Source: [Phialemoniopsis] sp. UDSM-2020
Lineage: Eukaryota; Ascomycota; Sordariomycetes; Thyridiales; Thyridiaceae
Assembly: GCA_018873225.1 (NCBI GenBank)
Contig: JAEILZ010000003.1
Location: 4,278,001 to 4,342,000, forward strand
Length of the DNA: 64,000 bases
Reading direction: 5' to 3'
The notes under the pieces were generated by a model. It had not been told where the DNA came from. It searched no databases and was given only the letters and a program-made list of their open reading frames with translations. The translations under genes were made by a program, and so were the position numbers. The first letter of the stretch is position 1; each line of letters starts with the position of its first letter. This document shows, piece after piece, positions 1-14,236 of the stretch.

Positions 1-1177
1 GGGCATGCCAAAATTAGACACCGGGATCTTTGTCCGGCGTGACACACGTCTTACGCCGCGACTCTATTGGACTGTTTGCGATGCTTAGATGGTTTGTCTT
101 GCGACGAGGGACATGTGGCACGTTGACAGGTATGGTCTTGTCTGTGAGAGCCGGGCTCCTGGCTCACGGTTGGCTTACTGATACCAGGCCGGGCGAGTTA
201 CACAGATAGCCTTGCCACGACCGTTGTGCAACTCTGTGGCCGCGCGTATACGCGCAATAATGCCGAAAGTAATATATCTTGATGATAAGACAATTATGTG
301 CTTTGAAGTACGAATCATTGAAATCTCTGCGACACCTTGCAGAAGGTCATAGGGCCAATACGGACATGTGATAGGTGAACCTTGTGTATTGATATTGCCT
401 AGGATATCAGACATTGCTTCTTTACTGACCTTCGAAACAAGGAAACATGCAGCTAATGGAGGGAGGGCCGTCTATGACAACTATAGCCAACTGATAAAGA
501 CACTTCTGGACAACATGTCGGGGTAAATAACCGTTCACACTTCGCTTCTACCCCCAGAGTCGCATCACTCCCTGTGAACCTGGCTCCCATGTCGCCAGAA
601 AAGAGATCAATGCACACTTAGCACGCGAGATAGACTGGTCTAGAACCTGTTCCAAGACCTTAAAGTCGCAGTATCTCTCCCCATATCTCCTAGAATTATG
701 CTGTCCCGTCACTCACACCGGCCGGGCAGCCACTCATCCGGGGGAGAACAAGAGCGTGCGCAATCACAGATGCCGACTTCATATCCGGGAATAACAGTCA
801 TACGCTAGCCTTTCTCTCTCTGAGTCCGGCCCTGGGCAAGCCAAACTGCAACCCTACTGCAGCATCGGTCATCTGACCACTTTCAAATGTGACGAGACAG
901 CCCTGGAGCGAAGAGCACAGGCGCGCCTGTGTAACCTAGTGTAACCACCCTCGCACTCACCTTCTGAGTTGTCAAAAGACTCTCTTTAGCCGCGCAACTC
1001 CGACTGGTGGAAAAGTCTCACATGCAGCAGTCAGCATGCAACACCCTCTTTCTCTTTCGTCTCTTGTCTACTCTTCCGCAAGAGGAAAACGAGTTCGTTA
1101 TCGAACCTAGGCCCTTCAATTCGCCAAGGGATCATAGCTTATGCTTTCATATTGCTATTCAATATAATCAAGCTCAA

Positions 1178-1202
1178 TGTGTGTTTGTGTTTGTGTGTGT
1201 GT
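1178..1202. repeat. GT/TTTG microsatellite
   Basis: A 25-base run of alternating TG with two TTTG interruptions. It is a simple-sequence repeat in non-coding DNA; GACA-type short repeats occur nearby at about 1225 and 1292. No function is implied. Confidence 0.85.
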
Positions 1203-4200
1203 CACCGGAGGCGCTTGCGCACGAGACAGACAGACGCACCAACGCCGTTGCAGGACTCTCTTGGTGTAACACTGGCAACTCTGACATACATACAGACAGA
1301 CAGCACAGGGCCCTTGCGAGTGCATACGCAGAACAAGCAGCCTTATCAAAACCTTGCAGGTATGGCGATGGATCGTTACACAGTGGCCTGGGCAGGCTTA
1401 CCTTGCATCTATCTGCCTCGAGAGAGGGCGCAGGGTTATGCGCGTAATTTAAGAGATAAGCGACGACAGAGGTTGTCAGTCATCGGAGGCGTGTTACACG
1501 GAGCACGCGAGTTGTCTGACAGTTGTGTGTGTAAGCGAGGCCCGAGCGATGGGTTTATGATAGCGGGGATGAGGCGTATCACAAGCGCGAGAGAAATAGA
1601 GAGAGAGGACAAGTGCCGTCAGCAGTGCAGATACTACCGTCGGCACCAACCTGCGAGATTGTCTAGTCAATGCTTCGGTCAGTGATGCTCGAGCAATTTG
1701 CTACTAGGCTATGTCCTGCACAACTCTCACGCCGCATGCGGCCAATGACCGAGATCTTGGAAAGTAAAAAGACAGAGAGAGGCATGTAAGCTCCGGACTA
1801 CAGTAATACAAACAGAGTCCGAGCTCACATTCAACCTGCACGGCAATTATTATGCTTAAACGGCAATCCCAAGTCAAGCAGCGGACCCGGGCACCCGGAC
1901 AATATCGCCAACGATTCCGCCGCCCCCTCCGCCCCTTGTTTCTCTGTCATCTCACTGCCAAGTCCGCACTCAGCGAGTTTTGTCACAGACATGTAAACAC
2001 AAGTATCAATACCTTCAAAACACACTCGATACTTTTCAATTTCGGTCTTGCAATTCCTCACAAGAAATCACACGTTCCATTGAAGCCTTGGCCGCGTAGA
2101 TCAGGATCCTCAATGCCCCGTCAAACAAAGTCTCACATCAGAGCCTCTTAATGTGTGTCTATTCCTCCTTCAGAAACTGTTTCGAAGCGAGGACCCGAGA
2201 AAGAGAAAAAAAAAGGCATAACCCTGCCCCAAGATAGTAAGGAGCCGTAGATCATTTACCCCATTCCCACTGCATATGGATCGCTTTACACTTTGACACG
2301 TCCACGGGAATGGAGGGCTCCCCAGGGCTGTGCAGTAGCTTTTTTCTTACGTAGGAGCCGCATACAGCAAAGACCAGGCCTTTTCCCATAAGACATACTT
2401 TGCCGATTACGGTCACTTCCTGCTCGTCGGTGTTTGAACCAGACGCCAGTCCCCGGGACCTGTCATCCCATTCAGGGTCCATCCAAAACGGGTCCTTCCC
2501 ATCGAACATGTAAGCGCCAGTGACGGGCGGACCGCCGCCGCTTGAGCCACACGCTGATCGACCGTATTGTCCGTATTCTCATTTACACCTTACTTTTGAC
2601 CAGGGTGAGCATGGCTAACGGACCCCAGGGCAAATCGGGAAAACCCCATAATCGACGGTGGGATGTAACTTTTCCCCAGCCCAATGGCAGAGGGCAAACG
2701 GTCCAACTAGACCTGGACAAAGCGCTTCGGCGGTCTGACATCGGGCCGTTCATGACGTGTTCAGCTGGCCTGCCGGGGCTGCTCAGCCACCGCGACCCCT
2801 AAACCCAAAACCACCTAATCTGGCGAGCATGTAAGACACGAGGAAAAGGACGACCATTCAGAATAGCAAAGAAAGGACCCAAAGTACCGTACAGCATGTA
2901 CAAGCTGGCAATGTATCTATTTGGCATTTTGCAGTTGGCCAATTCAGAAAGGGGAAAAAGAAAGTTTGACATGTTGTTCGATTTACTCCGCAATTGATCG
3001 CCAGCTACTGCACCATGTAAAGTGTGGTGTCACGCAAGGTGGTCCATCGAATAAGCAAATATACATACTACGGGCTATGCCGAGAGCTGTATCCAGCAAA
3101 TCAATGCACTTTGTAAGGTCCAGCTGGGTGCGATTCAAGGCTGTTCCTCTGAAAGGATCAACCCCCAACAATGACGACTTACGGGTCTATCAACGACGCG
3201 CCGCGAACTGAACCACACCGCCTTCCGAGCCGCGTAGGGCTGGGAAACGGACGCTTTTCGGTTGGCGGATAGGCCAGCATACCTAAGGGGGAACTTTCCT
3301 TTTGTCTTTCTAGAAGAAGGCAAAGGAATGGCAGAGCGGGAGAGCTCATTCGGCCCGCCCGGGAAGAGGTCTCTCCCAATCTTCATCAACCAAAACCTGG
3401 GCCTACCAAGCGGCAGCGGCAGCGGCACGGCAGCAAACACCTGTACGTCAATGCTACCGGGGGCTGGCTGAACAGCGCGGCACGATTGGCAGGCATGCAC
3501 TGCCATTCAGGTGGTCGCACAAGAAAGGACAGAAGGGCCAGGCCTTAGGCAACGGAATTCTCTCTATCCGAGGACGCTTTCTCTTTCATTCTCGCTGGCC
3601 TTACACCGGTCGCCAGGGGCGAAGGGGTTTAGGCATTGTTGCGCAAGGAAAGGTACGAGGCGTAGACACATGGCACGCGGCTGGGCATTGGAGAGGGTTC
3701 CTGGGCTGCGGGCACCAGCATCGGAACCTTTTCTCTTGTTCAACCGGTACCTGATGCTGTCTCACGCCTCGATTTGCTCAATCTGCTCGACCGCCAGACG
3801 CTGTGTAAGGGAGGTAAGTGGCAGAGTGGGATGGAAGTGTACATGAAAGCAGCGGTAAAGGCAGAGCAGGTGATCAACTTTGAGGTGCACCTACCCATCC
3901 CCGTCATCCCAGGACACCGCTTAAGCAAGATCTCAACGAGGACACTCGCGTCGATTCCGCATAAGGCCTCGAGCTAGAGCGATGCACGACGCTCAGTTCA
4001 GCCCGGACAAGACTGGTTGCATTGCAGAGTGGGCAACCCAATTCCGCGATGTAGGCAATACAGGATAAAAAGCCTCCTGCAGGTATTGTCGTGCAGCATT
4101 CGACAACAGAGCCAAGATAAGGTAACGCAAGGAGTAAATGGTCCTGCTTCCTGCACGTAATACCGCCTTTTGGCCCTTTTGACGAGATGCTGTCTTTTCC

Positions 4201-7200
4201 CACTTTTGCTTTTCTGCGCTGCGCTGCGCATGTTGTGCGATGCGACCAGCTTGTATTGATGCCGGCGTAGCAGGAAAGTCGACCAAAGAGGGCACGGGAA
4301 GAAAAGGGGGGAGGGTGTCGTTTCGCGACCGAGAGCGGTCTACGAGATGTCCTGCATGCCAGCACTCGGAGCGTAGGAGAGAAGAATCGCGCCGTACTTC
4401 GTAGGCAGCGCAACGAGAAAGTCACTGGGCTATGGAATGAAGCGATGACGAGGGGCTGAGCGAAGCGCGCATCAGAACATCACGAACGAGTCTGATACTG
4501 CTGCTGCTCCTTTCGCCGCGCGTGCGGCACGGGCGGATTTCCCCTTGCCTAACCCCCACAATCCTACCGTGCGCGCCGTGCGCCGTACCTGTCAATCAGA
4601 TCAGTCGAGGTGGATTGGACCAGGAGGTTCTGAATAATCACAGACAAGACCCTGCGGCCAAGGGGGAACATCGCGTCAGAGCCAAACTGGCAGCCTTTAC
4701 CTCTTCGGGGATCAAGGCAAGGCCCGAAGGATCAGGACACGCGTTCGGTAGGTAAATGTCTCTCTGTCAGCATCTTGTTGTTGTTAGCCTTGGTCCAGTC
4801 AGGTACAAAGAGCGGAAAGATCTCTCAGGGCTCCAATGCGGAGCGAAACACCGGATCTTACAACGTCATGTACTTGTAGTTGTTTGGTGGTGTTTGCAGT
4901 GTATACCAAGCGAGCTTGGATGGTGCCAGCACCTTGCTCCGAAAGGCCCATGCGGCTTTGTTGCAACGGTGCTGCAAAGAAATGCCCAGAGAAGCAAAGA
5001 CGCCCAGACCGGCCAAACGTATTGCATACCTAGATAGGCAATATCGAAACCCGAAAGCTCCACCAGCGGTGATCGTCCTTCGCCTGGCTGCCAGCCGCAT
5101 TCCGACCGAACGGGTGGTTGGCCGAAAACGTTCTGGTTGGCCTGTCATTCGCTTGCGTGAAAAGGCCGTGGGCAGCGATTCATCACCCTGTCGCCCATGA
5201 CGCTTTTTTGTCTTGGCCGTGCCCGATGCATCATGGGGAGAGAAGGAATGTAATAGGCCTTTCTTAGGTCACATGGTCGCCGAGATATGGAGCCGAGGGC
5301 CCGGAGAAGAGCAGAGACCAGACATCTCACCTTAGGTAATGCGTGTAGCAAGGATTGCCTCTTTGGGAAATGTTCAGGGTGCGGGCGTGTGTGGTGGTGG
5401 ACGGTGATGCATGCATGCCAGAGGCCGACCTGTGATGGTCTAATTTTAGAAGCAGAGGCATAAAGAACCACTCCGCACCGCACCATGTCCTCCCGGCGAA
5501 AGAGTCGAAAAGAAGCAGAAGCCGAACCCAGGGGTCATACCTGCCACCTGTTGGCACTCGAATTACCGAGTATAGCATCGAATCATTATGATTCAAAGTA
5601 AGCTCGTGTCGGCCCTTTAATTCAGGAAATACAGGTGAGACGAGGAAAGAGGTAAAGATCAGAGCAGAGAAGCTGCTGAGGATTAAGTGCTTGGCGAATG
5701 ATGAACGGTTGCCCGCGTGTAAATGTCCAAAAAAGATGCAAACAATGAAGGATTTCAGTTTGAACCCTGAAGTGCCAGAAAGGGTACCTACCATCTTCGT
5801 ACCTGCTCAATGCTTGTTCTCTCTTCATCTTTCCTTCCACAGAGCAACAGCAGCACAATGCGCTCCTCGTCGCACCGGCCTAACCACTCTTCCACATTGC
5901 ATCGAGCAAGCAAGTCTGGTGACAAGGTGCTCCGTCTGAGTGCGTGGCAGGGGCTTTTCTCTTGAGTGGAATGCGGTCCTTTTTCTTGTTCTTTCCTTTT
6001 TCCATGTCGATTTCCCCTCATCTTTGCTGTCGACACCCCTGTCGAGTCAACAAGCGAGCAATCAAGTTGGCAATTCGGTATTTTGGCTGCTCTGTTTGCT
6101 GGGGAGCTGCTGTCGCCGCTAGTGTTGGATTGTTTAGTGTTGCTGCAAGAACAAGCACAAGCATGCCCCATGCATTTGCAGGAGAAGCTACCGTTAAGAG
6201 CGTGCGCTAAGCACGACTAGCCTGCCGCGCCTGCCCTGTCCCAAGCCAGAGGGGGCATATCTTGTATGTATGCGCCCTGTAGGCCTGTTGGCCGACTGAG
6301 GTCATCATGGTCCGATGTCACAGAAGCAACCCCGCTTTATTATTCTCTAGTCCTTCCATACCTCCTTCCATTTTTTTTTTTCAGCTGTTTTAGGCAGGCT
6401 CCGGCTTTGCGACTAACAAGTTTCGCCATGGACTTATTTTTTTTTTGGTGTTATCGTTTTGTTTGACAATTTGACACGACTTTGCCGCCCCCTCCACCTC
6501 CCGGCCCGCTGGGCTCAAACTACCAGTGACAGCGCCCTCCAGCCGGCTCCGAGCGCCCCGGGTCAACCGGCTCGCTGGCCTGTTACTGTTAGGTAATCAG
6601 GACTAGCAACGCCAGGTGGGTTTAATTGGGTTGCCGAGGTTGTGTCGCGACTTGTGTGAGAGATCGAAGGGGGAGAGAGATAATACCTCTGGTGATGTCA
6701 GAGACAGGTAGGTTGCGAAGTGACCAAGAGGGGGAGCAGGCCGCACAGAGAACCAAAGTCTGTCCGATCCCGATCGCGTGTGGACTGTGCATGTTGAAGA
6801 TCAACGGAATTACATCCGGAGCACCTCGCCCATACCCTACCCTTTCAGGCCTCTGTCCCGTGCTTCACTTGCACAAAGAGTTCCCACCCAGAATAATTGC
6901 GAACAAGCGATGCTCCGCTCTTGCCCCGTAGCTTTCATCTCCACATCGTCTCAGCCAAAGCTTGCAGCCGTGCAAGAAGATAGGGACCCCTGGGTCAGCC
7001 GGAGCTGTGATGGGTTTCCACCCTTGTCAACATGGCTCCAGCTACCTACTTCGTACGGCGTAGGGCAAACCACCAAAGACCCCGATCCAACGTGTATCAC
7101 AATTACCTGAGACTTTTACACCACCAGCTAGCTCTTCTTGGTTTTGTCCGGCGCGGGGAGCGGTGGGCTACCATGTCCAAGTCGCATTGGAAACCACATG

Positions 7201-9457
7201 AGAACACTGGGCCTGACCGCCTCCCATTCGGCACCAGGTTCGATCGAGCTTAGCCGGCTAGGCTTGGTGTCCAGGCAGCCGAATTCTTTGGCACTGGTCC
7301 CCCAAGCTATCAGGCCCGTCCAACGCGACGCTACAGGGACCCTTCCTCCCTCGACCAATCCCATTCCGAGCCCGCACATCCGCGTCGAGCGAGCGAAATG
7401 ATCGTCACTTACAAAATTGTGCTGCTTTCAAGAGCACGGCTAACGATGCCGTTTCGTTGGGTGTCGTTTTGCACCACGACCGACGCGAGGCTTAGCTGAT
7501 GATGATCTGACCCTCTGTGCCTTCTCCGCACGAGAATGTTGAGGCCAGGGAGGAGGGTCCCGGCAGTCAAACCCCCAACCGCGCCGGATATGACGTGACT
7601 GTATGGTTGCTGACCCATCTGATACACTGGATCCTAGACATGCTCCAAAGTAGATGCGCGCATGGCATGCACATGGTCTCAGAGCGTTGTCCTGTTCTGA
7701 TAGGATGCGCCGCCTGTAACCGGTCTCCAGTTTCGAGATGTGACCTCGGGGATCGGGACAACTACCCTCGAGCCTTTCCTGTATAGGCTTTGGCTAATGA
7801 ATGCTTTTGGTGCATGCGAGGCCAGACTATTGAACTTGTGCATCTTGACCGACGACCTAATCTATCTTTGTTCGGCTTGAGCCGTTGCCTGGGACCCTAG
7901 CCTAGGGCTTAGAATGAAGGCGGCTTTTGACTTCTCGACGCTCGGCCGTTTGCCGTATGTACTCCAGAACTGAGGTCATAAAAGAGGATCGTGACGGGCT
8001 GTAGGCAAAGTCAAAAGACCAATTACGGGAGGCCCACGCCTGAACAGCGCAGGACTGGCGTCTGAAACGTTGCAGTGCTCATGAATTTGCCGGTCTGAGT
8101 AATCAGCAGGACGATTGGGGCAATTTTCGGGCTGTGTTCGAGCTGAAGCTAAGCTGGTGGGACTTAGAATGGCCTCCTCGCGAGATAGACCGCTAAATTC
8201 AAATTTGTTTGTTGATCGCCTTTCCCTATGCCACGCTATGCTTTTCTTCCATGCCAATTGTGCTTGGGGCTTTCTCTGAGTGGTAGGTAGTAAATTTTTG
8301 TTCGCTGTAGTGCGGTTCGGTCACCTTACCGAGGCTAACGAACGTCGCCAAGGCCGCCCTAACCAGAAGGTTAAGGTTAATAATAGAAACAGATCTGGCC
8401 TGAACGGGCTTAGTGGGCAGAGATGCAGAGATGGGTAGCCCCAGGGCAATTGAACATGCGATTGTGGAAAACCTCGGGTTGAGATCATGCCGCTGTGAGC
8501 GAATGCACTAGGTACAACGCCACAAGGGCCCTCTGCATTGGACAAAGCTCAAATCTATGTCATCTGACCGTTATTTCAGCGGCCTGTCGCGTTACTCATC
8601 GAGACGATGTCGTGATATGTGCTCTACTCTATTTGTACGTGCAGTAAATTTCGAGGTGCGAGTATCGGCGTGGCAGTGTCGGTGCCGTGGGCGCCGATGC
8701 CTCCCAGGAAGTCCGCGGTGACCGCTCACTATGCTGGACGGATTGCGAGGACAAAAATTGCGACCGGGAACATCTGAAAGCGCGCACCGATGACAGGACA
8801 TCTTGAGAGTGCCCCATGGCAAGATGGTCCGAAAGTTAATGCCAAGGCTCCCCACTGACATGGAACATGATGATGCTGCTGCTCGTAGGGCTTCGTTACA
8901 TTGTCCGGTACCTTGAAAGTTGAAACATAGCCTTTCTTCGATGACCGACGTGATCATCTGACAGGGGCTTTGACCAGTGCGAAAGTCGGAGGGCATGGGG
9001 AAGGCCGCCTTTGATTGGTGAGACAGGGGAATAAGTCGCCGGGCAGGGTAATGCGGGAAGATTGTGATACCTAGCTCACCGGTCCCTGGTATTCCAAAGC
9101 GGTAAGGCTGGTGTCAGGATGCCTGCGACTGAAGCCATACAGCACGTGGATTGCATACCATAGATTACTATCCGTATTGTGATACAGGCACAACGGTTGA
9201 ACAAAGTTGTGGGAATAGTGCCTGTTCCGCGCTGGAGCTGAGGTTCGGCGAACTAGGCTCTGCGACTGGCTGGAAATCCCTAGCTATGCAGGGATGGAGA
9301 CGCGCACGGGGCATGGAGAGAATGCGGGAAGCGCAGCCAAAAAAGGATACGAGAAACTGGCGTTTCATCCAACCAGAACGAGTAATGGACAGACGTTGAT
9401 AATCCGATCTACCAGGCATGTCGACCAGGGGGCCTGCACGACAGCAAACGGCAGCTC

Positions 9458-9485
9458 TCCAGGGCCAAAAACCCCTGGCCCTGGA
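9458..9485. repeat. Perfect 10-bp inverted repeat (hairpin)
   Basis: The arms TCCAGGGCCA (9458-9467) and TGGCCCTGGA (9476-9485) are exact reverse complements around an 8-base loop, AAAACCCC. A GC-rich stem of this kind would fold stably in RNA. It is not next to any gene I recognise. Confidence 0.7.
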
Positions 9486-9967
9486 CCAGGATCTTCATGC
9501 GGGGCGGAACTTCGAGACTAGGGTCTCAGGCTTGGTAGAAACCTCAAAAACCGGAGGCTCAATCGTGAACGGCAGGCCATCCGATGGCTTTGGTGACAAT
9601 ATCCGCCGAGTTCATGCTGACTTCGTATTTTGAGAATGATTTCCCCCCTGGATTGAAAGCGCCGGTAGTGCCTATGTTGAGAACTCATATTTGTTTTCTT
9701 TACCCAGGGCTCTGGCAAGCTCCTAGCGCTGGCCAGCCTCCTCTGGGCTGAAAAGGTGTCTCAGAAGTACTGCTCCACTCATAGAGTAGGCCGAGGTGGA
9801 GGTGGATAGATACTATGGTTTTAGCTTCCGCTACTAAGCTGGGAACCCCTTCACAAATAATGACATAGCAATTGCTCATCGCTTGGCCTCAGGGAGATCG
9901 ATGACAGGATGATTGTGTCGCTACCGGATTTCAAAAACCGAACCAGGCTAACACTGTCTCTTACTCA

Positions 9968-10068
9968 CGATCTGGCACGTCTTGATCATGATATCCGAGG
10001 CTGACTAAGTGGGGAAGATTCAGGAAGTAAAGCTGTTCAGACGCGATCCGGCACTTGTTGATCATGAC
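9968..10068 (+). repeat. Diverged 25-bp direct repeat
   Basis: Two copies lie 76 bases apart, at 9968-9992 and 10044-10068, and agree at 21 of 25 positions. Both share the cores GGCAC and TTGATCATGA, the latter containing the palindrome TGATCA. Flanking sequence is not alike, so this is a short local duplication or a repeated protein-binding site rather than a mobile element. Confidence 0.6.
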
Positions 10069-11991
10069 TTTGAAAGGCAGCTGTCATGGTATGGTGAGAT
10101 GTGCATTGCGGAGTTCATCTGAACCCTGGACTCTGGACATGACGCTGGCACTTTGAGCGAATTCCTGGTGCCGCGGTGAGCAGATGTCTGGCTCCATGAT
10201 TTTTTTTAAGAAATGTCGTCTCGGGACGCAATTTGATAGGCGAGCAATGGGTTGAAGGGGCAGGCCGTGGGCTAGAGAAGACGTATTTGGCATAGCAGAC
10301 AAGACTGGAGTCCCACGACGATCTCGGAAGACTTGAGGTTTGAGAAAATACCAGTCATGCACAAAGAATGGTGCCATCAAGCCCTCCAAGGAGTGGATCT
10401 GGTGGGACAAGCCATGCCTGATGCCTCGGAACCCAATTTTCTGGGTTATGCTGGAACCTATCAAGAACGCGAGACGAGGTGTACCTGCCTCGATAATGGC
10501 CCTGACGCCGGGAGTTATCCTCAGCTTTGACAATGGCGCCGCCTTGTCCTCCACGAGTCGCGTGTGAATAGCTCATTGTGGGCCGCAATGATCCTGGGTC
10601 AGCCTGCGGAAACGATGCGGCAGGGAGAGCATCCATTGCGGCGGATACCCTGTAGCCACTCGCCAGCAGTGCCAGCCCGGGGAAAAGAGGACGGATGCCA
10701 CAGTGTACCGTGACGCCACATGTACTGAAGTCTTTGTCTGATGCCTCGGGTGCTTCATAACATGAGTGTCATATCCTGCGTGCGTCTCTTGCCGGTGCGG
10801 CTGGGAGAGGGAGATGTCAACCAGACCAGGGATGGGTTCCACCTCGGAAATCGCGGAATAACACGATTGTCAGAGCGGGTGACATGAGGCATGGTGCTTC
10901 TAGTGAAATGGGACGATGTGTCCTGCTCGGTCATGGTGCAGAGGCGAGCGTTCGAGCACTCTAAATTGAGATGGTCCATTGTCCTGCTGATCATGTTCAA
11001 GAGGTGCCAGCAAGCTGCAGGCGGCTACCTTAGCACTGCATAAGGGATTTATCGGGTATTCTGCTTGCTGAAGATGATGAAGGCGGTGAGCGTGGGGGAT
11101 TAGCGACACCACATAGTGCGAGAATGTAAGTACATAGAATTGGCCTGGGCTGGGTGGGAAAGAAGGATTATTCTGGCCATAGCTTGGGTAAGTGCTTTGG
11201 GTAGGACGCTGGACCCTTCCATGTGCGTTTGAAGCGAGCAAGCAGGTGCGCGTGCGACTCTGTTGGACCAATCCTAGTAGAGAAAGCAGTCGGTGATGAT
11301 GACGCTGGAACCTGGCCCGGGCTACAGGTACTTTATTCGATAGAGGCGAAGCGGTTTGGGTATAGATGCATGCCACCACACCATGAAGGCAATTCTTGAA
11401 GCACCAAGATGCGGTGCAGTGCCCCCTGGAGGTCTGTGCCGCAATGGTGGTGCTGTCATTCAGAGCCCGTTGTTAGTCACAGGGAAGATTTCCACCAAAG
11501 AGTAATGCCGAGAACGAATGCAACAGCATCTAGTCTACACTGAATACCTCCCCAGGCACTTATTTCTGCAGCGTGTGGCGGGTGCTATACTGAGGACCAA
11601 ACATGCTCGAGGCGGCCTGAATAACTCAGCATGACGGCTGCTCATGCAAATGTTCGGGTAATAACAATGAAAGCCAGTCTGGAGTCGCTGAGAGGTAACA
11701 AGCCATCCGGGCTGACGTCTGAGACCGCAGCAGGATACGGTAGCCGAATGAACGGCCTTCAGCCAAGAGCCCGCGCGCTGGTGGAGATGGCCGGTCCGCA
11801 GCCAAAAGCCACCATACCGTGGCGTCCGGCTTGGAGCCCCCTGACCGAGCGCTACGAAGGTTAATGCAGAACTTTTTGCAGAGTAAGGCCGAGATGGGTG
11901 CTGAGTGGTGAAGGGCCGTCAAGGGAACATCTCGGCGATGCCATATTTCGAGAACGGCAGGAAGTTTTTTCTCTCTTTACTTTGTAAGTCC

Positions 11992-12009
11992 AGTAAATCC
12001 AGTAAATCC
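11992..12009 (+). repeat. Short tandem repeat of AGTAAATCC
   Basis: Two exact adjacent copies of the 9-mer AGTAAATCC, with a partial copy (AAGTCC) before and AGTC after. Simple tandem duplication in non-coding DNA. Confidence 0.7.
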
Positions 12010-14236
12010 AGTCTCGGTGTCAATAACCCTGGTGGGAAGAAAAGCTTCAAGCCCATCGATCACCATGGAATCCGGCGCTGGAAACGTTGTTTCAGACTAG
12101 CAACATTTTCGGCGTCCCCGCCCCGAACCGACTAACTGCAGGGTCGACATAGCACCCTTCAACAGGGTCCTCTAGGGCCTGACGGCTGCGATATTGGAGA
12201 TGTTTAATACGGCACCACGAATAGCGAGGAGCGGAGTTTTCTAGGCGGAGTGGAGTAAGACCCGTCGGTTTTGGAGTTGGGAAAAAAAAGTAGGGATTCC
12301 TCACTCGAGTCCCACGCCAGCAACCATTGTGTGTCAGCGTGAGCAAACCTTATCCGACCAGGCGAGGACATTCCCAGACGCCAGATCGATGATGGATGGG
12401 TCTGTTGCAGATCTCTGGCACCAGTTGTGCTCCATGATCTGAGCTGTTGGTGTGGATAGAATTCCACTTTTCCTCTAGTTCACCCTACCTATCTGGCTAG
12501 GAGTGTGTGTGCACAACTGCACCTTACGGTTCGGTTTTGCACCTTGAGAGTAGGGAACAAGATTCTATGGAGCGACCGATTGTGTGGTGCCGTCGTCTAT
12601 GTACGATCATTCACCCATAGACGTATGTCATCATCAGATCCAGCCAAGCCTGGAGGTATGAAGGTTTGTCAAATAAGGTAGTCAAGGGAGCGCTGGCATT
12701 AGATACCTGGTCGGGGTCGGTCGGTGTCACTCTAGAGTCTGGAGATGCCGCTGCAATATTCCTGCTTGTGCATACGAGTAGCATCATTTCCGGGTGATTA
12801 TTGATGTGACTCTTTGCTTGTATTGTCGTCAGGTCCTTGTAAGACGGGGGGAGTATGGTTCAGGGTTTGGGTTGTTCACGACAGCTCGCGCCGTTGCGCC
12901 ACTGGTGTGCCGGTGTCGCTTCTTCTGTTGCTTGGAGATGGAGGAGGCTGCCGATGTGCTGATGCTTTTTGGGGGTGTTTGTGCTTGTTTGGAGCTGGTG
13001 CGGCCGAAGTAGTCCCCGGTTGCCCCATGCCGCACACAGGCAAGCCAGGTCGAAGTCCCAAGGCACCGGCTCCCTTGGCCGTTAAAAGTGGTTATTTTTA
13101 GAGACTCGCCTAACCTGGGCTAAGGCCTGTTGCGGGTTAGCAGCGCCGCCTTTTGCCCGCGTCTAAGCATACCATCCCTTTAGTCTGCCCATCTCCACGA
13201 AATGCAAATGCAAATGCAAACACAAAGGGCCCTCTCTCTGGCTGTGCTGGAGCTACGGCGCCTTACTTGCCTCCCCATCCAGCCAATCTTGCATTCCACC
13301 TACATGTTTCCATACTTCGTACATCCTTACATCCCTGCCCCCTCGATGCACGGTGAGTTCCCTATCTGTCTATGCTATAGCCTCATGTTACGTTGGCTAG
13401 TCCGGTGGGACCTGGATTAAAGGTCGGAATTATCGTCTTGACCCTCTGTCACGGTATGAAGACATCCCACCGGGACAGCAGAGTGGAGTTTGGACTAAGA
13501 GACGGAATAAGTCGATGCTTTTCTCTGTACTTACTAGATAGAGAACCAACGTGAGGGCAGGGTCAACAAAGAAAGTGCAGAACAAAAAAAGAAGCGCCAG
13601 AGGGTTCCCACATCCGCCACGGCCGCCGTCCACTAGGTGACGGCAAGTATCAGAGGTCTCTTCGGAAGGATATACTTACTTGACTTACAGCAAAATCAGC
13701 AATGTCCATGGAAGAGATAGATATTCTACTACAGTATGAAACATGTCGTTTGACATGGATGAAGTGATGAGGCATGTTCCTTCTTCTCGTGTCGGCAAAG
13801 TACCGTAGCTTCTTTACCCGCGTGCTGGGATAACATGTCTGCCAGGCCAGTGCAGTAGAAAATAGGAACGGGCTAAAGAGGTACCTCTGTCAATTCCCAG
13901 CCCTTTTTGACGACAAAGTTACACGCCCCCCTTCGCATTCCCATTTCTCATTCCCATGCCATCAGCAGCAAAAGCATTGGGTCATCTTGCATCCCCACAC
14001 CTGCAGAAGGGCAGAGGTACCTGGAGTACCTGTACCCTGCCCAAGTTGACGCACCCAAAGAGCCACCCACGTCCCCTAAAATACACCCCTAGTCAGGTGC
14101 TGAGTGTGGGCACCCGGCCACATCCACCATCATCCATCCCAATCCAACACCGCAACGCCAGCGAGCGCGCGCGCGCCCAGCATCACTCACCCCCCTCTGC
14201 CTCATGCTCTCCACCATCACCCACCACGCCAGCCCT

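Larger units (their letters stand above)
1..13050. other. Large ORF-poor region with no recognisable gene
   Basis: No reading frame longer than about 180 codons occurs here, and none of the 60-177-codon frames matches a family I know or joins to a neighbour through plausible splice sites into a coherent protein. Base composition looks ordinary, not the AT-rich drift of heavily RIP-mutated DNA, and I saw no transposase, reverse transcriptase, long terminal repeat or long inverted repeat. It contains a GT microsatellite, a 10-bp hairpin, a diverged 25-bp direct repeat and a 9-bp tandem repeat, listed separately. It could be distal regulatory DNA for the transcription factor at 15.4 kb, long non-coding transcripts, decayed sequence, or lineage-specific genes with very short exons. 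I cannot tell which. Confidence 0.6.

Noticed and set aside
10084..10554. 156-codon minus-strand frame
   Set aside because: No family match or splice partner; length is not unusual by chance in this GC range.
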